From: CAJBIL01 sp044359525 | Lineage (GTDB): Bacteria > Pseudomonadota > Gammaproteobacteria > Burkholderiales > Rhodocyclaceae | Direction: 5' to 3' | Assembly (NCBI GenBank): GCA_044359525.1 | Contig: JBIKLY010000028.1 | Location: 1-33,344, forward strand | Length of the DNA stretch: 33,344 nucleotides | Shown: in pieces, positions 7,149 through 14,929 of the stretch | Position numbering within the stretch: the first letter of the stretch is position 1 | How the letters are laid out: each line of letters begins with the position of its first letter | Notes under the pieces: generated by a model | The model's database searches: none | Told to the model about the DNA's origin: nothing | Seen by the model: the letters and a program-made list of their open reading frames with translations, nothing else | Position numbers and translations under genes: made by a program

Positions 7149-8903
7149 ATGAAATTCCTCGAACAGCCGCCGCGCTTTCTCTTCTTTACCGGCAAGGGCG
7201 GCGTCGGCAAGACGTCAATCGCCTGTGCCACGGCCATCCAGCTGGCCGAAGGCGGCAAGCGCGTGCTGCTGGTCAGCACCGATCCCGCCTCCAACGTCGG
7301 CCAGGTGTTCGGCGTGACGATCGGCAATCGTATTGTCGCGATCGCCGCCGTGCCGCGCCTGTCGGCGCTGGAAATCGACCCGCAGGCGGCGGCGCAGGCC
7401 TACCGTGACCGCATCGTCGGGCCGGTGCGCGGCGTCCTGCCCGATGCCGTGGTCAAAAGCATCGAGGAGCAGCTTTCCGGTGCGTGCACCACCGAAATCG
7501 CGGCCTTCGACGAGTTCACCGCGCTACTCACCGATTCGGCGCTGACTGCCGATTTCGAGCACATCATTTTCGACACCGCGCCGACCGGACACACCATCCG
7601 CCTCCTGCAATTGCCGGGCGCCTGGAGCGGCTTTCTTGAAGAAGGCAAAGGCGACGCCTCCTGTCTCGGCCCGCTGGCCGGGCTGGAAAAGCAGCGCACG
7701 CAATACAAGGCCGCGGTCGAGGCGCTGGCCGACAGCCGGCGCACCCGGCTGGTTCTGGTTGCCCGCGCGCAGCAGGCCACTTTGCGCGAAGTGGCACGCA
7801 CCCACGAAGAGCTCGCCGATATTGGCCTGGCGCAGCAGTATCTGGTGATCAATGGCGTTCTGCCGGCTGCAGCAATCGCTGGCGACCCGCTGGCGGCGGC
7901 CATTCACGCGCGCGAGCAGGTCGCGCTGGACAACATTCCCGAAGTGCTCAGGGCGCTGCCGCGCGATCAGGTCGCGCTCAAGTCGTTCAACCTGGTCGGC
8001 CTGGCGGCGCTGCATCAATTGCTGACGTCGGCAGATGAGGCCACGCCGGCGCCTGCTGAAAAGCAGGTCACGCTGGTCGCGCCGAGCCTTTCGAGCCTGG
8101 TCGATGAGATCGCCGAGGACGGCCACGGCCTGATCATGCTGATGGGCAAGGGCGGCGTCGGCAAGACAACGCTGGCGGCCGCTTTGGCGGTTGAACTGGC
8201 GAGTCGCGGCTACCCGGTGCATCTGACCACTTCCGATCCGGCCGGTCGCCTGTCCGAAACGCTCGATGGCGCACTCGACAATCTGAGCGTCAGCCGCATT
8301 GACCCGCACAGCGAAACCGAGCGTTATCGCCAGCACGTGCTCGACAGCAAAGGCGCTTCGCTCGACGCGCAAGGGCGCGCCCTGCTCGAAGAGGATCTGC
8401 GCTCACCGTGCACCGAAGAGATTGCCGTCTTTCAGGCCTTCTCGCGGGTCATCCGCGAGGCCGGCAGGAAGTTCGTCGTGATGGATACCGCGCCAACCGG
8501 CCATACCCTGCTGCTGCTCGATGCGACCGGCGCCTACCACCGTGAGATCACCCGCCAGATGAGCGGCAAGGATCTGCATTTCACGACGCCGATGATGCAG
8601 CTGCAGGACCCGAAACAGACCAAGGTGCTCATCGTCACCCTGGCCGAAACCACGCCGGTGCTGGAAGCGGCCAGCCTGCAGGCCGATCTGCAGCGAGCCG
8701 GGATTGAAGCCTGGGCCTGGGTGGTCAACAACAGCATCGCGGCAACCGCCGTCAGCGCACCCTTGCTGCGTCAGCGGGCGAGCAACGAATTGCGTGAGAT
8801 CGACGCCGTCGCCACGCGCCATGCCAGGCGCTACGCGGTCGTGCCCCTGCTGGCCGAGGAGCCGATCGGTGCGCAGCGCCTGAGAAAACTGGCCGCCGGC
8901 TAG
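7149..8903 (+). CDS. arsA: Arsenite-stimulated ATPase ArsA
   Basis: This 584-aa double-domain ATPase drives arsenite export with a membrane partner. Walker A motifs GKGGVGKT occur in both halves (about 15-22 and 333-340), each followed by DTAPTGHT (142-149 and 446-453), the ArsA signature. The metal-site cysteines Cys113, Cys172 and Cys421 match the three of E. coli ArsA (113, 172, 422). ATG 7149 is chosen because the FLFFTGKGG start follows directly; upstream in-frame sequence is the arsD 3' end. The pump partner here is Acr3 rather than ArsB. Confidence 0.95.
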   Translation: MKFLEQPPRFLFFTGKGGVGKTSIACATAIQLAEGGKRVLLVSTDPASNVGQVFGVTIGNRIVAIAAVPRLSALEIDPQAAAQAYRDRIVGPVRGVLPDAVVKSIEEQLSGACTTEIAAFDEFTALLTDSALTADFEHIIFDTAPTGHTIRLLQLPGAWSGFLEEGKGDASCLGPLAGLEKQRTQYKAAVEALADSRRTRLVLVARAQQATLREVARTHEELADIGLAQQYLVINGVLPAAAIAGDPLAAAIHAREQVALDNIPEVLRALPRDQVALKSFNLVGLAALHQLLTSADEATPAPAEKQVTLVAPSLSSLVDEIAEDGHGLIMLMGKGGVGKTTLAAALAVELASRGYPVHLTTSDPAGRLSETLDGALDNLSVSRIDPHSETERYRQHVLDSKGASLDAQGRALLEEDLRSPCTEEIAVFQAFSRVIREAGRKFVVMDTAPTGHTLLLLDATGAYHREITRQMSGKDLHFTTPMMQLQDPKQTKVLIVTLAETTPVLEAASLQADLQRAGIEAWAWVVNNSIAATAVSAPLLRQRASNELREIDAVATRHARRYAVVPLLAEEPIGAQRLRKLAAG

Positions 8904-8912
8904 TAGTTAGTC

Positions 8913-9027
8913 AACGAAAAATGCGAACCACCAAGGCACCAAGTTCACCAAGGCACACCAAGTTAATGCAATGTTTTCTTGGTGAAACTTTGTGCTCTTG
9001 GTGTCTTGGTGGTGATGTTTTTTCGTT
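8913..9027. repeat. Intergenic long-hairpin repeat, copy 2 (CACCAAG units)
   Basis: This second copy of the 133-260 element shares ATGCGAACCACCAAG and GGCACCAAG on the left side and CTTGGTG units on the right. The outer arms AACGAAAAA (8913-8921) and TTTTTTCGTT (9018-9027) extend the pairing. It lies inside the ars operon between arsA and acr3, where a folded transcript could modulate downstream expression or mRNA stability. Confidence 0.8.
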
Positions 9028-9096
9028 TCTTTTTAATATGACTGACTGCCAGGCAACAAACGAACAAAAAACCGACTACCGCTGCAAGGGGCTGCA

Positions 9097-10167
9097 ATGA
9101 GTGAAGTAACAAAAAAACTTTCCTTCCTCGACCGCTATCTCACGGTCTGGATTTTCTCCGCCATGGCGCTTGGCGTGCTGCTCGGTTTTCTGCTGCCGGG
9201 CATCGAGGACTACATCAACCGCTTCCAGGTCGGAACAACCAACATTCCGATTGCTGCGGGACTGATCCTGATGATGTACCCGCCCTTTGCCAAGGTGCGT
9301 TACGAAGAGCTGCCCGACGTCTTCCGCGACCGGAAGGTGCTGGGACTTTCGCTGCTGCAGAACTGGATCGTCGGGCCGGTATTGATGTTTGTCCTGGCGA
9401 TTGTCTTTCTTCAGGACAAACCGGAATACATGGTCGGCCTGATCATGATCGGCCTGGCGCGCTGCATCGCCATGGTGATCGTCTGGAACGAACTGGCCAA
9501 GGGCTCGACCGAGTACGCCGCCGGCCTGGTTGCCTTCAACTCGATCTTTCAGGTCCTGTTTTTCAGCGCCTATGCCTGGCTGTTCATCACCGTGCTGCCG
9601 CCGTTGTTCGGGCTGACCGGCTCGGTGGTCGATATCTCGATCAGGCAGATCGCCGAGAGCGTCTTCATCTATCTGGGCATCCCCTGCATCGCCGGCGTGC
9701 TGACCCGCGTGATCATGCTGCGCTTCGTCAGCAAGGAGTGGTATCACAGCCGCTTCGTGCCGAAGATCGGGCCGCTCACGCTGGTCGCGCTGCTGTTCAC
9801 CATCGTCGTCATGTTCAGCCTGAAGGGCAAGCTGATCGTCAGCATCCCGTTCGACGTTGTGCGCATCGCTATTCCCTTGCTGCTCTATTTCGTCCTGATG
9901 TTCATTTTTGCCTTTTTCATGAGCAGGCGGCTGGGAGCGAGCTACGAAAAGTGCGCGACGCTTTCCTTCACCGCTGCCAGCAACAACTTCGAACTGGCCA
10001 TCGCGGTGGCTATCGCCGTTTACGGCATCGACTCGGGCGTCGCTTTTGCGGCGGTCATCGGGCCGCTGGTCGAAGTGCCGGTCATGATCGGCCTGGTCAA
10101 TGTCTCGCTGTGGCTGCAAAGGAAGTATTTTGCGCGGGTGCCCAGCCAATCGTCGGTCCCGGGGTAG
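9097..10167 (+). CDS. acr3: Arsenite efflux permease Acr3
   Basis: This 356-aa membrane protein of the Acr3 family has about ten hydrophobic segments and exports As(III). Diagnostic blocks are ARCIAMVIVWN with the conserved Cys123, YLGIPCIAGVLTR, the TAASNNFELAIAVAIAVYG segment and GPLVEVPVMIGLV with the conserved acidic residue Glu326. The start follows an AGGGG site by a few bases. It is 193 bp from arsA, the gap being filled by hairpin repeat copy 2. It completes an arsRCDA-acr3 operon in which ArsA/ArsD probably energise Acr3. Confidence 0.94.
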   Translation: MSEVTKKLSFLDRYLTVWIFSAMALGVLLGFLLPGIEDYINRFQVGTTNIPIAAGLILMMYPPFAKVRYEELPDVFRDRKVLGLSLLQNWIVGPVLMFVLAIVFLQDKPEYMVGLIMIGLARCIAMVIVWNELAKGSTEYAAGLVAFNSIFQVLFFSAYAWLFITVLPPLFGLTGSVVDISIRQIAESVFIYLGIPCIAGVLTRVIMLRFVSKEWYHSRFVPKIGPLTLVALLFTIVVMFSLKGKLIVSIPFDVVRIAIPLLLYFVLMFIFAFFMSRRLGASYEKCATLSFTAASNNFELAIAVAIAVYGIDSGVAFAAVIGPLVEVPVMIGLVNVSLWLQRKYFARVPSQSSVPG

Positions 10168-10192
10168 GGCAGAAGGCCCGCAAGCCGCCGCC

Positions 10193-10768
10193 ATGGTTGC
10201 CCCGATTAACTTGCCGTTGGCTTGCCTGAGCCATGCCTGGCAGGAACATGCTGCCGAGCTACGGGGTTTTCTTGCGCATCGTTGTGGTGATGCAAGCGAT
10301 GGCGATGACCTGTTGCAGGAGCTGTTTCTCAAAGCCCTGTTGCAGGACGGCGATTTCTGCCGGATCGACAATCCGCGTGCCTGGCTTTTCCATGTCGCGC
10401 GCAATCTGCTGATCGACCGCTTGCGTTTGCGTAAAGACCAGGTGCCGCTGCCCGACGACCTCGCCGCCGAACCTGAGCCCGAGTTGTTGCCGGTCGATAA
10501 GCTCAGCCAGTGCATCCCGCGCATTCTCTCCGAACTCGCGCCGGCCGACCGCGAAGCCATTCTCCTCTGCGACCTGCAGGGAATGACGCAGCAGGACTAT
10601 GCGCAGCGTCTCGGCATTTCCCTGCCTGCCGCGAAATCGCGCGTGCAACGCGCACGCGTACGGATGCAGGCGCAGATGGTCTGCGCCTGTCAGGTCAGTT
10701 TCGATGAAAGCGGCGAGGTCTGCTGCTTTGTCCCACGACCACCGCTTGATCCCTCTGAAATAAAATAA
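10193..10768 (+). CDS. ECF sigma factor with Cys-containing C-terminal tail (SigZ-like)
   Basis: This 191-aa ECF sigma70 factor has region 2 at about 10-75 (GDDLLQELFLKAL, NPRAWLFHVARNLLIDRLR) and region 4 at about 105-160 (LAPADREAILLCDLQGMTQQDYAQRLGIS). It resembles SigZ. After region 4 comes a roughly 30-residue tail with Cys164, Cys166, Cys177 and Cys178 (VCAC and EVCC). Other ECF factors such as CorE sense metals through Cys-rich tails, so this tail could be the sensor, although that is inference. No anti-sigma gene is adjacent. Start ATG 10193 is used; upstream in-frame codons fall in the acr3 3' end. It may be transcribed with acr3, 25 bp upstream. Confidence 0.8.
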   Translation: MVAPINLPLACLSHAWQEHAAELRGFLAHRCGDASDGDDLLQELFLKALLQDGDFCRIDNPRAWLFHVARNLLIDRLRLRKDQVPLPDDLAAEPEPELLPVDKLSQCIPRILSELAPADREAILLCDLQGMTQQDYAQRLGISLPAAKSRVQRARVRMQAQMVCACQVSFDESGEVCCFVPRPPLDPSEIK

Positions 10769-10844
10769 GCCTGCATCCTTTCGGCATCTGATTCGTCTCC
10801 TTGTGTGACCGGCGGTTATTCCGTCCCAACCAAGGAGAAATGCC

Positions 10845-11216
10845 ATGAAACTCGCAAAGATGACCATGATTGGCCTGCTCGGCGCCACACTGGCCATGCC
10901 GTTGCTGGCGCAACCCGGCCCGGGGATGGGCGGTGGCATGCAGGGGGCCGGGCCCGGCTCAGGTATGGGATCCGGCGCCGGCAAAGGGATGCGTTTTAAT
11001 CGGGATAACACCGCCGGCTGGTCGCTGATGAGCGCTGAAGAACGTAGCGCGCACCAGAGCAAAATGATGTCGGCAAAGAACTATGATGAGTGCAAGGCGA
11101 TGCAGGACGAACAGCACAAGGCGATGGAAGCGCGCGCCAAGGAGAAAGGTCAGGTACTGCCTGCACCGCGACAGAACGGCTGCGATCGCATGCAGGCACG
11201 CGGCATGTTCAAGTAG
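10845..11216 (+). CDS. Exported Met/Gly-rich protein of unknown function
   Basis: This 123-aa protein has a signal peptide (1-22, ending MPLLAQP), a Gly/Met-rich linker (24-50) and a conserved-looking C-terminal part: GWSLMSAEERSAHQSKM, YDECKAMQ, LPAPR and a second cysteine in GCDRM. I remember similar unnamed proteins in other betaproteobacteria but know no function. The many Met, His and two Cys (83, 113) would suit metal or redox contact in the periplasm. A strong ribosome site AAGGAGAAA precedes the start. Its place directly after the ECF sigma gene suggests it is a target of that sigma factor. Confidence 0.72.
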   Translation: MKLAKMTMIGLLGATLAMPLLAQPGPGMGGGMQGAGPGSGMGSGAGKGMRFNRDNTAGWSLMSAEERSAHQSKMMSAKNYDECKAMQDEQHKAMEARAKEKGQVLPAPRQNGCDRMQARGMFK

Positions 11217-11267
11217 CGCGTTGGTGCTGCTGCAAGGCAGCGTAATGAATCGCTAGTGGAGGTCGCG

Positions 11268-12578
11268 ATGGGCGAAGCTGCAGTTTTGGCGTTCCGGCCA
11301 TTGCGCTGGCTTGCCTTGATCCGTGCCGGCTACTGGCGAATCCTGTTTTTTGCGCTGCTGCCGGCCATTGTGGCGGGTGCTGCAATGGCCGGCGAAATCG
11401 GCGAAAGCGGTAAAAGCGGCGGCAGCGCGCCAAGCGCAAGCTCGCCCAGCGTCACGATTCATTACTTCCGCGCCGACGGGTGCCCGCACTGCGAGTATGC
11501 CGGTACGTTTCTCTCGCGCTACAAGTCCGATGCACGCATCGCCATCCGCGATTACGAAGTCAGATACGATCCGGCGGGTCGCGAGAAATTTGCCCGGATC
11601 GTCGATGCTTTTGCTTTGCAGGATGCCGGCGTGCCGCTGATCGTGATCGGTGACTGGGTGGTTGTCGGCTATCACAGCGACGAGTGGACCGGCGCGCAGA
11701 TCAACGCGCAGATCGAGCTTTGCCTCCGCGCGGGCTGCCAGGACAGCGTCGCCGCGATTCTTGCTGGCGACCACCCCGGTACAGACGGCAAGCCGCCGAT
11801 GCGCGTCAGCGAAGCCGGTTCGCTGCTGCCGGAGCGTGTCCGGCTGCCGCTGGTCGGCGAAGTCGACATCGCCGCGCTTTCCTTGCCGATGCTTACGCTC
11901 GTGCTGGCTGCGCTTGACGGATTCAACCCCTGTGCCATGTGGGCGCTGGTTTTTCTGCTCGGCCTGCTGATCGGCGTGAAAGATCGCAAGCGCATGTGGC
12001 TGCTCGGGTTGACCTTCCTGTTTGGTTCGGGCCTCGTCTATTTCCTGATCATGGCGGCCTGGCTCAACGTGCTGCTGGCGATCGGTTTTGCGCTCTGGAT
12101 ACGTATTGCTGTCGGTCTCATTGCCCTGTCTGGTGCAGCCTGGTATTTGCATGATTTCTGGAGCAACCCGGATGCCGCCTGCGAAATTTCGCACAGCGGC
12201 AATCGCCAGCAGATGCTCGGCCGTTTGCGCAGCATCGCGCTTGAAGCGCGTTTGTGGCCGGCGATGGTCGGCGTGCTGCTGCTGGCGATTGCGGTCAACC
12301 TCATCGAACTCGTCTGCTCGGCCGGGATTCCCGCCGTCTATACGCAGGTGCTGGCACTCACGCCGATGCCGGCGTGGCAATACTATGGCTATCTGCTGCT
12401 CTACAATGCCATTTATCTGCTTGACGACATCGCGATGTTTGCCGTCGCGGCGCTCACCCTGCAGATGAGTGGTATCGGCGCGCGCTATGCCCGCGCCAGC
12501 CGCTTGATTGGCGGCATAGTGCTGGCTTCCGTCGGCTTGATGCTGCTTTTCAAACCGCAGTGGCTGGCATTTCACTGA
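11268..12578 (+). CDS. Thioredoxin-like domain fused to CcdA/DsbD-like membrane domain
   Basis: This 436-aa membrane protein has an N-terminal anchor (about 22-41), a thioredoxin-fold domain (about 60-150) with the redox motif CPHC at 72-75, and a C-terminal domain of about six hydrophobic segments (205-430). Two cysteines lie in membrane segments: Cys222 in GFNPCAMW and Cys350 in IELVCSAG. They are placed like the redox pair that passes electrons across the membrane in DsbD and CcdA. It probably carries reducing power to periplasmic thiols or serves oxidative folding. ATG 11268 is preferred since GGAGG at 11258-11262 lies five bases before it. The partner substrate is unknown; the neighbouring exported Cys protein is one candidate. 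Confidence 0.8.
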   Translation: MGEAAVLAFRPLRWLALIRAGYWRILFFALLPAIVAGAAMAGEIGESGKSGGSAPSASSPSVTIHYFRADGCPHCEYAGTFLSRYKSDARIAIRDYEVRYDPAGREKFARIVDAFALQDAGVPLIVIGDWVVVGYHSDEWTGAQINAQIELCLRAGCQDSVAAILAGDHPGTDGKPPMRVSEAGSLLPERVRLPLVGEVDIAALSLPMLTLVLAALDGFNPCAMWALVFLLGLLIGVKDRKRMWLLGLTFLFGSGLVYFLIMAAWLNVLLAIGFALWIRIAVGLIALSGAAWYLHDFWSNPDAACEISHSGNRQQMLGRLRSIALEARLWPAMVGVLLLAIAVNLIELVCSAGIPAVYTQVLALTPMPAWQYYGYLLLYNAIYLLDDIAMFAVAALTLQMSGIGARYARASRLIGGIVLASVGLMLLFKPQWLAFH

Positions 12579-12615
12579 TCGACCCCGAGAAATCGCTATT
12601 CAAGGAGACAACGCC

Positions 12616-13029
12616 ATGAAAGAGATCAACGCCAGGGACATCCTGCAATCATTCCGCAGCGATTTGCCGAAGGACAGCAGGACCGCTCAGGCCATCGATG
12701 CCGGTGCAGGCATCGAGGAGATTTCTGCCTGCGCGACTGCCGAAGGCCTGCATGCGCTGGCTGGCGCCTTGTTCGAACTGCTGGAAGAGGGCGGCTTGCA
12801 GGGCGATGGTGGTCGTGCCGCTACATCTGGTGCCCCCGTCGTTGAAGGGCTGGAAAACCGGATTCGCGAATTCAGGAAGCAGCTGCCGTCCGGCAGCAAG
12901 ACCGCTGCGAAGATTGACCAGCGCGCGTCGCTCGAAGAAATCTCCGAATGTGCCGAGGAAGAAGGCCTGTTCTCGTTCGCCGCGATGCTTGCCGAGGCGG
13001 AGCAGGAAGCGTTGCGCGGTAAATCCTGA
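12616..13029 (+). CDS. Small protein with a tandemly duplicated 45-residue domain
   Basis: This 137-aa soluble protein is made of two similar halves. The first has FRSDLPKDSRTAQAID then IEEISACATAEGL; the second has FRKQLPSGSKTAAKID then LEEISECAEEEGL. A Gly/Ala linker (about 65-78) separates them. Each half keeps the order F..LP..S.TA..ID....EEIS.CA..EGL, faintly like the Nif11 leader fold, but I do not claim membership. There is no signal peptide. AGGAG lies upstream, and the gene follows the membrane thiol protein by 37 bp, so they are probably co-transcribed. The function is unknown. Confidence 0.7.
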   Translation: MKEINARDILQSFRSDLPKDSRTAQAIDAGAGIEEISACATAEGLHALAGALFELLEEGGLQGDGGRAATSGAPVVEGLENRIREFRKQLPSGSKTAAKIDQRASLEEISECAEEEGLFSFAAMLAEAEQEALRGKS

Positions 13030-13044
13030 AGGCATGACGGCGAA

Positions 13045-13058
13045 TACGCCGGCGTATC
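13045..13058. repeat. Perfect 14-bp palindrome
   Basis: ATACGCCGGCGTAT is fully self-complementary and lies 15 bp after the stop of the duplicated-domain gene. It has no following T-run, so it is not a standard terminator. The 249-bp gap up to the permease gene otherwise holds short GCG/CTTTGCG-type motifs and no gene. Confidence 0.6.
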
Positions 13059-13278
13059 GACCTGGAAAAACCGAGTCAAGTTTTTTACTTGCTTTGCGAA
13101 ACGCTGCGTTCTTTGCGCCTGCGCGAAGCCTGGCCTCTGGCCATTGCGGTGAATAACTGAGCTTTTCAGGTTTGTTTGTCACCGATTTTTTGCATCCTTT
13201 TTCCTGTGCTCTCGTCTCCTGAGTACGAAGCAATCATCGTCCTCGCTTTAAATCCGAATTGAATACCGGAGCAACTTG

Positions 13279-14334
13279 ATGAACACCCTGGCCGCCAACA
13301 AATCTGCGAACGAAAAACTGAGTCGCTGGCTGATCGGCCTTGCCTGCGCGGCGCTCGTCTGGTTTGCCGTCTACAGCCAGCTCACTGCCTTTGCCGACTG
13401 GCTTGTACAGACGCTCGGTCTTTCGCGGCAGACGCATCTTGGCGAGGCCGTGCACTTTTTCTTCTACGACACGCCCAAGGTGCTGTTGCTGCTGACCGGC
13501 ATCGTTTTCGTGATGGGCATCGTGCAGACCTTCTTCGCGCCGGAGCGCACGCGGGCCTTGCTCGCGGGCAAGCGGGTCGGCGTCGGCAACGTGCTGGCCG
13601 CGACGCTGGGCATCGTCACGCCGTTCTGCTCGTGCTCGGCGGTACCGCTGTTCATCGGCCTGCTTTCCGCCGGTGTGCCGCTCGGGGTGACTTTCTCCTT
13701 CCTGATTTCGGCGCCGATGGTCAATGAGGTGGCGCTGGTGCTGCTCTTCGGCATGTTCGGCTGGAAGGTGGCGGCGCTTTATCTGGGCATGGGTTTGCTG
13801 GTGGCCATCGTCGCCGGCTTCGTCATCGGCCAGCTGAAAATGGAGCGCTGTCTGGAGGACTGGGTGCAGAAGATCCAGGCCGGGCAGGTCGATCCCCTCG
13901 TCGGCGAGACGCTGAACTGGGTCGCGCGTTTCGAGGCCGGCTGGGCGCACGTCAGGGAAATCGTCGGCAAGGTGTGGCCCTACGTCCTGCTCGGTATCGC
14001 GCTCGGCGCCGGCATCCACGGCTATGTGCCGGAGGATTTCATGGCCTCCTTCATGGGCAAGGAGGCGCCCTGGTGGTCGGTGCCGGCTGCCGTGCTGCTC
14101 GGCGTGCCGATGTACACCAACGCCGCCGGCATCATTCCGGTCGTCGAGGCACTGATCGGCAAGGGCGCCGCGCTGGGCACCGTGCTCGCCTTCATGATGA
14201 GCGTCATCGCGCTGTCGGCGCCGGAGATGATCATTCTGCGCAAGGTGCTCAAGATGCCGCTGATCGCCGCCTTCGCCGGCGTCGTCGCCACGGGTATCCT
14301 GCTCGTCGGCTATCTGTTCAATCTCGTTCTCTGA
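13279..14334 (+). CDS. ArsP/DUF318-type permease
   Basis: This 351-aa membrane protein of the permease family includes the organoarsenical exporter ArsP. The diagnostic motif TPFCSCSAVPLF is followed by AGVPLGVTFSFLISAPMVNEVAL in an early membrane segment. A second half with GVPMYTNAAGIIPVVEAL mirrors it. About eight hydrophobic segments are visible. The next gene is a small thioredoxin-like protein, a pairing typical of this family. GGAG at 13268-13271 supports ATG 13279 over the TTG three bases before. Its substrate is not provable from sequence; trivalent organoarsenicals fit the nearby ars operon, but other soft metals or thiol compounds are possible. Confidence 0.82.
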   Translation: MNTLAANKSANEKLSRWLIGLACAALVWFAVYSQLTAFADWLVQTLGLSRQTHLGEAVHFFFYDTPKVLLLLTGIVFVMGIVQTFFAPERTRALLAGKRVGVGNVLAATLGIVTPFCSCSAVPLFIGLLSAGVPLGVTFSFLISAPMVNEVALVLLFGMFGWKVAALYLGMGLLVAIVAGFVIGQLKMERCLEDWVQKIQAGQVDPLVGETLNWVARFEAGWAHVREIVGKVWPYVLLGIALGAGIHGYVPEDFMASFMGKEAPWWSVPAAVLLGVPMYTNAAGIIPVVEALIGKGAALGTVLAFMMSVIALSAPEMIILRKVLKMPLIAAFAGVVATGILLVGYLFNLVL

Positions 14335-14346
14335 AGGAGTCGCTGC

Positions 14347-14583
14347 ATGGCAATGAAGAACATCAAGGTGCTTGGCACCGGCTGCGCCAATTGCCGCAGC
14401 ACCATCGCCCTTGTTGAAGCAGTGGCGAAGGAAAAGAGCGTCGAGTTCGTGCTCGAAAAAGTCGAAGACCTGCAACAGATCATGGGCTACGGCGTGATGT
14501 CGACGCCGGGTGTGGTGATCGACGGCAAGGTGGTTCATGCCGGCGGCGTGCCGGTGCGCAGCAAGGTGGAAGAGTGGTTTTAA
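14347..14583 (+). CDS. Small thioredoxin-like redox protein
   Basis: This 78-aa protein has a thioredoxin/glutaredoxin fold: a KVLGTGCANCRST N-terminus with the CANC redox motif (Cys15 and Cys18), a cis-Pro segment MSTPGVVIDGKVV, and a short C-terminal helix. It matches the small redox-active disulfide protein 2 family that often follows ArsP/DUF318 permeases. AAGGAG lies about 10 bases before the start, and the gene begins 12 bp after the permease stop. It may keep the permease cysteines reduced or deliver a thiol-bound substrate. Confidence 0.85.
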   Translation: MAMKNIKVLGTGCANCRSTIALVEAVAKEKSVEFVLEKVEDLQQIMGYGVMSTPGVVIDGKVVHAGGVPVRSKVEEWF

Positions 14584-14929
14584 GCTCGCGGCAGGGGTTC
14601 TTTACGTCTTTGCAACAGATACGCCTGACCCAGGCATGAACCGGCCGGCCCAGTCGTCAGCCGATCGCTTTGACAACTTTCAGCGAATTTGCAAGTCGGA
14701 GCGTGTTGCTGCAATGCCTCGTGGCGCGGCTTGTTGCTTAAGGGCGTCTATTCGACTTCGCTTCCCTTGTCCTGCCGACGGTCCTGGACTTTGTTGCACT
14801 GCTCTTTCAACGCGAGATTGCCACGGCGCATGCAGCAGCGCCTGCTCCAGCGGTATACCGGCTTCCACACGATCCATGATCAGCCGCTGCAAAATGGCGC
14901 CGAGCATCGCCGCGCCGTCATGGTATCAA
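14584..14929. other. Gene-free stretch between thioredoxin gene and CRISPR trailer
   Basis: This 346-bp stretch has no recognisable gene, terminator or degenerate CRISPR repeat. The position where a further repeat would fall (about 14870-14897) shows no likeness to the repeat. The only open frame of note is a 75-codon one on the - strand (14680-14907), listed separately. Confidence 0.5.
14680..14907 (-). other. Doubtful small ORF abutting the array trailer
   Basis: A 75-codon frame reads LGAILQRLIMDRVEAGIPLE near its start and stays protein-like for about 45 residues before turning low in structure. No family is recognised and no good ribosome site precedes ATG 14907. The frame remains open upstream for a few codons toward the array (…HDGAA before the Met). 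It could be the 3' remnant of a gene cut by array growth or rearrangement, or chance. Confidence 0.2.

Noticed and set aside
9076..10560. 494-codon antisense frame across acr3 and the sigma gene
   Set aside because: It is a mirror frame in GC-rich DNA with low-complexity His/Asp/Gln-rich product and no known domain; acr3 is certain on the + strand.
11253..12575. 440-codon antisense frame nearly matching the length of the thiol membrane protein gene
   Set aside because: Codon-phase mirror of a real gene. The product is His/Asp/Arg-rich without domains, while the + strand has clear redox motifs and a good ribosome site.
13234..14538. 434-codon antisense frame over the permease
   Set aside because: Same mirror effect; the + strand protein has membrane segments and family motifs.
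14870..14897. Possible extra degenerate repeat beyond the trailer end
   Set aside because: The sequence at the expected position has no likeness to the repeat.
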